From Actinomycetota bacterium (GTDB lineage: Bacteria > Actinomycetota > UBA4738), in NCBI GenBank assembly GCA_005885015.1, contig VAYG01000004.1, positions 1-7,671 on the forward strand: a stretch of 7,671 nucleotides of DNA, given 5' to 3'. The notes under the pieces were generated by a model. The model searched no databases and was not told the origin of the DNA. It saw only the letters and a list, made by a program, of their open reading frames with translations. Position numbers and translations under genes: made by a program. Positions 5,902 to 7,671 of the stretch are shown here, piece by piece. Positions within the stretch are counted from its first letter, which is position 1. Every line of letters begins with the position of its first letter.

Positions 5902-5912
5902 CTCCCTTCCTT
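5902..5912 (-). promoter_or_regulatory. strong ribosome binding site pointing to a CTG start
   Basis: On the minus strand AAGGAAGGGAG (5912-5902) is followed by six bases (TGCGAC) and then CTG at 5895, in frame with the HTH domain. The GTG overlapping the site's end is out of frame and too close. This is the only evidence for the start of the HTH gene. Confidence 0.45.
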
Positions 5913-5939
5913 GGGCAGCCGAAAGGCAATGGGTATCAT
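5911..5939 (+). promoter_or_regulatory. candidate promoter of the ion-channel gene
   Basis: TTGGGC (5911-5916) and TATCAT (5934-5939) are separated by 17 bases, a reasonable -35/-10 pair. Predicted transcription start is near 5946, giving a leader of about 46 bases before the GTG at 5992. The short dyad ATCA-N5-TGAT (5935-5947) overlaps the -10 box and could be an operator. Confidence 0.4.
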
Positions 5940-5991
5940 CCCGTGATCCAGGCGAAAGGGGCAAGGCGATCCATCGCCCTGTGGGGGAACC

Positions 5992-7083
5992 GTGATCGCT
6001 GCTCGAATCGTCGTGTTCGCCGCCGGGGCGTTTGTGGTCTACGCCACGGTCGGGTCGGCGGTGCGGACGGTGATCCTCCCTCGGGGGGTCCCGGCCAAGC
6101 TGGGACGGTTCGTCTTCGTCACGCTGCGATCCGTGTTCCGGCTGTGGGCCGGACCCAGCGCCACCTACGAGCGGCGCGACCGGGTCATGGCCCTCTACGC
6201 TCCGGTCGGCCTGCTGGCCCTGCTGGCCACGTGGGTCACGCTGGTGATGGTCGGCTACATCGCAATGTTCTGGGGTGTGGGCCACCGATCGCTGCGGACG
6301 TCGTTCTACCTCTCCGGCTCCTCCCTGCTCACCCTGGGATTCGAGCGGCCTCCGGACATCCCTTCCGCCGCGCTCACCTTCACCGAGGCCGGGCTGGGGC
6401 TGGTCCTGCTGGCGCTGCTGATCACCTACCTCCCGTCGATCTACGGAGCCTTCTCCCGCAGGGAGCTCGCCGTGACCGACCTGGAGGTCCGCGCGGGGTC
6501 GCCGCCCTCCGGCGTCGAGATGATCGAGCGCTACTGGATCCTGGGCCGGGTCGACCGTCTGGACGAGGTGTGGCGCCGATGGGAGGAGTGGTTCGAGGAG
6601 GTCGAGGAGAGCCACACCTCCTTCCCCGCCGTGGTCTTCTTCCGGTCGCCCCAGCCGGACCATTCGTGGGTGACCGCGGCGGGGGCCGTCCTGGACGGGG
6701 CCTCCCTGGTGACGTCCACGGTCGACGTGCCACGCAACGTCCAGGCCGAGTTCTGCATCCGGGCGGGGTATCTGGCCCTGCGAAGGATCGCCGGTTTCTT
6801 CGGCGTCCCGTACGACGCGTCGCCGAAGCGGGGCGATCCCGTGACGATCGGGCGCGACGAGTTCGACGCGGTCTGTGAACGCCTGGCCACGGCGGGCGTC
6901 CCCCTCAAGCTCGATCGGGACGAGGCATGGCTCGACTTCATCGGGTGGCGGGTGAACTACGACCAGGTGATCGTCGCCTTGGCCGGGCTGACCATGGCGC
7001 CATACGCCCCATGGTCCTCGGATCGATCGCTCCGGACCTGGCGGCCGCGCCTGTTCCAGCGGAGGACGCCGGCGCGGCGGTGA
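5992..7083 (+). CDS. two-TM-type ion channel with extra N-terminal helix and cytoplasmic domain
   Basis: This 363-residue membrane protein has helices at about residues 3-27, 66-95 and 127-152. Between the last two lies the re-entrant pore segment RTSFYLSGSSLLTLGFERP (102-120), the layout of Ion_trans_2 channels. The selectivity filter position reads TLGFE (114-118), not the potassium signature TVGYG; Gly116 is kept but the second Gly is Glu118. The C-terminal 210 residues are soluble. They begin with an acidic helical stretch (WEEWFEEVEESH) followed by SFPAVVFFRSPQPDHSWVTA, a segment I recall as conserved in actinobacterial proteins annotated as potassium channels. No RCK/TrkA-N nucleotide-binding motif (GxGxxG) is seen. 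The start is GTG 5992, preceded by GGGGGA about four bases upstream. It diverges from the HTH gene and converges on the sialidase-like gene, with 10 bp between stops. Channel identity is likely; ion selectivity is open. Confidence 0.75.
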   Translation: MIAARIVVFAAGAFVVYATVGSAVRTVILPRGVPAKLGRFVFVTLRSVFRLWAGPSATYERRDRVMALYAPVGLLALLATWVTLVMVGYIAMFWGVGHRSLRTSFYLSGSSLLTLGFERPPDIPSAALTFTEAGLGLVLLALLITYLPSIYGAFSRRELAVTDLEVRAGSPPSGVEMIERYWILGRVDRLDEVWRRWEEWFEEVEESHTSFPAVVFFRSPQPDHSWVTAAGAVLDGASLVTSTVDVPRNVQAEFCIRAGYLALRRIAGFFGVPYDASPKRGDPVTIGRDEFDAVCERLATAGVPLKLDRDEAWLDFIGWRVNYDQVIVALAGLTMAPYAPWSSDRSLRTWRPRLFQRRTPARR

Positions 7084-7093
7084 GGCCTACCGG

Positions 7094-7671
7094 CTAGGTG
7101 GCGATCGTCCGATACACCACGTGTCCCGGCGCGTCGGGCCCTCCCGTGTAGTTGTGGCCCTCGCCCCAGATCATCACGGCGTGGGTCCCGCCGTCACGCA
7201 GGTCGATGCCCTCGTAGTCCCCGTAGGGGAAGAGGAACCCGTTCGGCTTCGACTCCGTGCGTGAAGGGTCGTACTGGGAAACCCGTACGCTCGGCCCCTT
7301 CCAGTCGAGGCCGCCCCTCGTGGACGTCCGGTACCACACGTTCCACCCGTTCGTGTGGTCCAGGGGAGCCCCCAGGCGGTCGTCCATCCACATCACGCCG
7401 ATCTGATCCGGGGCGCCGCCCTCCACCCGGGGGAACAGCGCGTAGCAGGCGGAGGCCGCGCACCCCGTGGCGTTCTTGTCGTCGGCCCGCCCCATGATCG
7501 TCCAGCTCGAGGAATCCGTGCAGTTCTCCGCCGCCGGGCACCTCGACAGCTCGACGACGGGCGGGCTCCCCGCCTTGGCGTGGTCCTGCCCGTCCTGCCA
7601 CACGAGATACAGGTTGCCCGCCGCGTCGATGGCGATGTCGTCCTGGATGCCGAAGTAAGCGAACCCGCAGT
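7094..7671 (-). CDS. sialidase/BNR-repeat-like protein, C-terminal part, cut by right window edge
   Basis: The last 191 residues of a larger protein are visible; its start lies beyond the right edge. The fragment has the character of a sialidase-like beta-propeller exoprotein. It shows blade-type strands such as DDIAIDAAGNLYLVWQDGQD, a degenerate Asp box STRGGLDW (consensus SxDxGxxW; the Asp is replaced by Arg and shifted), DQIGVMWMDDR, and the C-terminal FPYGDYEGIDLRDGGTHAV, which resembles the closing blade of many bacterial BNR-like proteins. Four cysteines (CGFAYF, RCPAAENC and TGCAASAC regions) suggest an exported, disulfide-bonded product, though the signal peptide would lie outside the window. 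The stop is TAG at 7094-7096, facing the channel stop. Catalytic Arg/Tyr/Glu residues of true sialidases cannot be judged, so a non-catalytic propeller is equally likely. Confidence 0.65.
   Translation of the reverse strand, partial: CGFAYFGIQDDIAIDAAGNLYLVWQDGQDHAKAGSPPVVELSRCPAAENCTDSSSWTIMGRADDKNATGCAASACYALFPRVEGGAPDQIGVMWMDDRLGAPLDHTNGWNVWYRTSTRGGLDWKGPSVRVSQYDPSRTESKPNGFLFPYGDYEGIDLRDGGTHAVMIWGEGHNYTGGPDAPGHVVYRTIAT

Noticed and set aside
5943..6878. Alternative plus-strand frame (311 codons) over the channel
   Set aside because: Low-complexity Gly/Arg-rich translation, whereas the overlapping frame shows clear helices and a pore loop.
7086..7098. CCTA-N5-TAGG between convergent stops as a terminator
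   Set aside because: Only 4 bp of stem and no T-run; likely chance.

Overview
This is a GC-rich, gene-dense bacterial window. The leaderless-type promoters (TANNNT six bases before a start codon), strongly G/C third codon positions, the LOG-UbiA gene pair and the style of the ion channel all suggest an actinobacterium, probably an uncultured environmental lineage. The taxonomic call is inference, and Chloroflexota is not excluded. There is no gene-free stretch over 300 bases. The longest non-coding gaps are the two divergent promoter regions (about 87 and 96 bp).

Layout from left to right: the left edge cuts a tRNA-Ser(GCT), minus strand. Next come two minus-strand genes joined by an ATGA overlap: a LOG/TIGR00730 phosphoribohydrolase-family gene followed by a UbiA-family prenyltransferase. 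Both reading frames are broken, and family-conserved segments are missing. Divergent from them on the plus strand is an intact class V (isopenicillin-N-epimerase-like) PLP enzyme. It converges, with overlapping stop codons, on a minus-strand operon made of a FAH-family hydrolase and a DinB-like protein. A perfect 275-bp tandem duplication spans the junction of those two genes and creates a short chimeric ORF between two complete parent genes. Upstream, on the same strand, are an excisionase/MerR-like HTH coiled-coil protein and a second coiled-coil ORF; these may be one gene with a frame change or two coupled genes. Divergent from the HTH gene is a plus-strand three-helix ion channel whose filter reads TLGFE. 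The right edge cuts a minus-strand sialidase/BNR-like exoprotein.

How the genes relate: LOG and UbiA look like one transcription unit. FAH and DinB look like a translationally coupled catabolic pair, probably an isomerase/hydrolase-type couple acting on a small acid, but the substrate is unknown. The HTH protein faces the channel across a shared 96-bp region with a small dyad over the channel's predicted -10 box, so it could regulate the channel. The main reason for a second look is the cluster of structural changes: the exact 275-bp duplication, two frame breaks, one in-frame loss of a catalytic motif and one possible frame change, all within 7.7 kb. Either this locus is decaying or being rearranged, or the assembly is faulty here. 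Raw reads would decide.
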